The notes under the pieces: model-generated
Database searches by the model: none
What the model saw: only the letters and a program-made list of their open reading frames with translations
What the model was told of the DNA's origin: nothing
Position numbers and translations under genes: made by a program
NCBI GenBank assembly: GCA_007119455.1
Contig: SKPR01000232.1
Coordinates: forward strand, 1-6,806
DNA from: Candidatus Brevefilum sp.
GTDB lineage: Bacteria; Chloroflexota; Anaerolineae; Anaerolineales; Anaerolineaceae
Length of the DNA stretch: 6,806 bases
Reading direction: 5' to 3'
Shown here: piece by piece, positions 6,075 through 6,806 of the stretch
Numbering within the stretch: the first letter of the stretch is position 1
Layout of the letters: every line of letters starts with the position of its first letter

Positions 6075-6425
6075 TTAGAATGGGAAGTTTGCTGGCAGCA
6101 GGTTCATCCCAAGGTTGGGCAGGGCAAACCCCAGGACACAGAGGCATAAGCACAAAACGAGCAAGACCACCAGGACGATGATCCACCACCTGGTGCCGCT
6201 TTTCTTCGCCTGGGGGTCTACCCCAGGTTGGCCAGGAGTAGGGGGCTCTCCACCCCAGCGTTCCTGTTCGCTTTGTGGTGGTTTTTCCTCAGTGGGAGAA
6301 CCCCATCGATCGACACGCTCCTCCTCTAACCCGGGTTTATCAGGTTTTGTGTCGGGTTTCGACCATTCTTCCGCATCGGCATTCATAAATTCATCAAAAT
6401 TTTTGTCATCCGGGATATGTCCCAT
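6075..6425 (-). CDS. Unrecognised small single-pass membrane protein with acidic, Pro-rich N-terminus
   Basis: I do not recognise a family for this 116-aa protein. Residues 1-78 are hydrophilic, rich in Asp, Glu, Pro and Lys, and probably disordered. A Trp motif recurs as DRWGSPTEEKPP (39-50) and ERWGGEPPTPG (55-65). Residues 80-102 form one strong transmembrane segment starting WWIIVLVVLLVL, with three alternating cysteines in LCLCLC (Cys92, 94, 96). A short tail, ALPNLGMNLLPANFPF, follows. There is no signal peptide. The Lys-Lys-x-x-x-Arg just before the membrane segment suggests an inside N-terminus with a very short outside tail. The start is well supported by AAAGGAG 8 nt before the ATG. 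The gene lies 35 nt after the partial gene to its right, so the two may be co-transcribed, and it converges on ppk1. The composition is low-complexity, but the ribosome binding site and absence of a better frame favour a real gene. Confidence 0.75.
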   Translation of the reverse strand: MGHIPDDKNFDEFMNADAEEWSKPDTKPDKPGLEEERVDRWGSPTEEKPPQSEQERWGGEPPTPGQPGVDPQAKKSGTRWWIIVLVVLLVLCLCLCVLGFALPNLGMNLLPANFPF

Positions 6426-6460
6426 CTTGCGTGCTCCTTTAAAAACTAAAGATCAATGTG

Positions 6461-6805
6461 TTAATTAAAGTATATAGGAAAAAGGTAGTGAAAGTAAAAG
6501 GGTTTGATTCCACCCGTGATCCAATCCCGAATGGCAATAAATTTATCAGACGTAATCCGGGTATATCCGGTATTCAGGTAAGTTTGATCCATGTGGGATA
6601 AAACGCTGAAGATGATATGATCGACTTCAGCGCTGTGTAGACCGGCGCCACTCTGGCCAGCCTGGACAGGTCCGGGTGCATAAACGATATGATCAAGGGT
6701 GGTGGAGATGGAACCATCCCAGGCCAGTATTTCCAGGTCACCATTAGAACGATTATCCGGATAACTGGTGTGCTCAAATTCGGACTCAAGAAAAAACGTA
6801 TCATC
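6461..6805 (-). CDS. Unrecognised protein, C-terminal part (enters from the right edge)
   Basis: This minus-strand frame is open from the right edge to TAA at 6461-6463, giving 114 residues and no start. It begins DDTFFLESEFEHTSYPDNR and contains GDLEILAWDGSISTTLDHIV, GPVQAGQSGAGLHSAEVDHI and ITSDKFIAIRDWITGGI. It ends with an aromatic tail, FYFHYLFPIYFN. The mix of Asp, Gly, Ser and aromatic residues suits a folded soluble or exported domain. I cannot name the family, and the visible part has no catalytic motif that I can defend. It is preferred over a shorter frame (6574-6804) in the same region because it is longer, needs no start inside the window, and has a more protein-like composition. 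The stop lies 35 nt before the small membrane protein gene on the same strand, so the two may form an operon. Confidence 0.7.
   Translation of the reverse strand, partial: DDTFFLESEFEHTSYPDNRSNGDLEILAWDGSISTTLDHIVYAPGPVQAGQSGAGLHSAEVDHIIFSVLSHMDQTYLNTGYTRITSDKFIAIRDWITGGIKPFYFHYLFPIYFN
6469..6498 (-). promoter_or_regulatory. Possible promoter of the small membrane protein gene
   Basis: On the minus strand, TATACT (6469-6474) lies 18 nt after TTTACT (6493-6498). This would give a start near 6462 and a leader of about 37 nt. It lies within the last codons of the partial gene from the right edge, so it may be a chance match. The -10 is identical to those of the BMP and ppk1 promoters. Confidence 0.35.
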
Positions 6806-6806
6806 A

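Noticed and set aside
6115..6468. Plus-strand open frame of 117 codons over the small membrane protein
   Set aside because: It has no good ribosome binding site and a Ser/Pro-rich shadow composition. The minus-strand frame has AAAGGAG and a proper membrane segment.
6574..6804. Open frame of 76 codons on the minus strand
   Set aside because: It overlaps the longer, edge-spanning frame ending at 6461 and has a shadow-like composition rich in Ser, Pro and Ile, with no ribosome binding site visible.

Overview
The window looks like an ordinary stretch of bacterial chromosome with dense, mostly housekeeping genes. My best guess for the source is a Chloroflexota (Anaerolineae-like) bacterium. The clues are the combination of an SLC45-like MFS carrier, a BMP-type lipoprotein, an actinobacterial/chloroflexal style 'uridine kinase' and a PPK1 with moderately divergent N-terminal motifs. 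This assignment rests on protein flavour only, because no rRNA or other phylogenetic marker is present. I see no phage, IS element, CRISPR array, tRNA or rRNA.

Layout. Positions 1-226 (minus) hold the N-terminus of a BMP/PnrA-family substrate-binding lipoprotein that runs off the left edge and has its own promoter at about 293-321. Positions 358-3788 (minus) form a compact four-gene cluster. In transcription order it is a uridine-kinase-like P-loop kinase, inorganic pyrophosphatase (ppa), tRNA m1G37 methyltransferase (trmD) and an SLC45-like MFS carrier, with gaps of 38, 29 and 10 nt. Positions 3789-3878 are a short divergent promoter region. Positions 3879-6005 (plus) encode polyphosphate kinase (ppk1). 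After a 69-nt convergent gap, 6075-6425 (minus) encodes an unrecognised 116-aa single-pass membrane protein. Positions 6461-6805 (minus) are the C-terminal part of a further unrecognised gene that enters from the right edge.

How the genes fit together. PPK1 makes polyphosphate reversibly from ATP, and pyrophosphatase removes the PPi released by biosynthesis. The two sit on either side of one divergent promoter region, together with a nucleoside/sugar-type kinase. This suggests a phosphate/nucleotide-energy neighbourhood, although co-regulation is only an inference. trmD is unusual here in lacking its common neighbours rimM and rplS.

The most interesting residue-level observation is in ppk1. 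The catalytic histidines, Mg-binding arginines and the other ATP-contacting residues are intact. However, the Asn that contacts ATP in the E. coli enzyme (Asn45, in the 'NLDEF' motif) is Ile here, and a second conserved N-terminal motif is also changed. I found no convincing novel multi-gene system. The two unrecognised proteins at the right edge are the only parts whose function is open.
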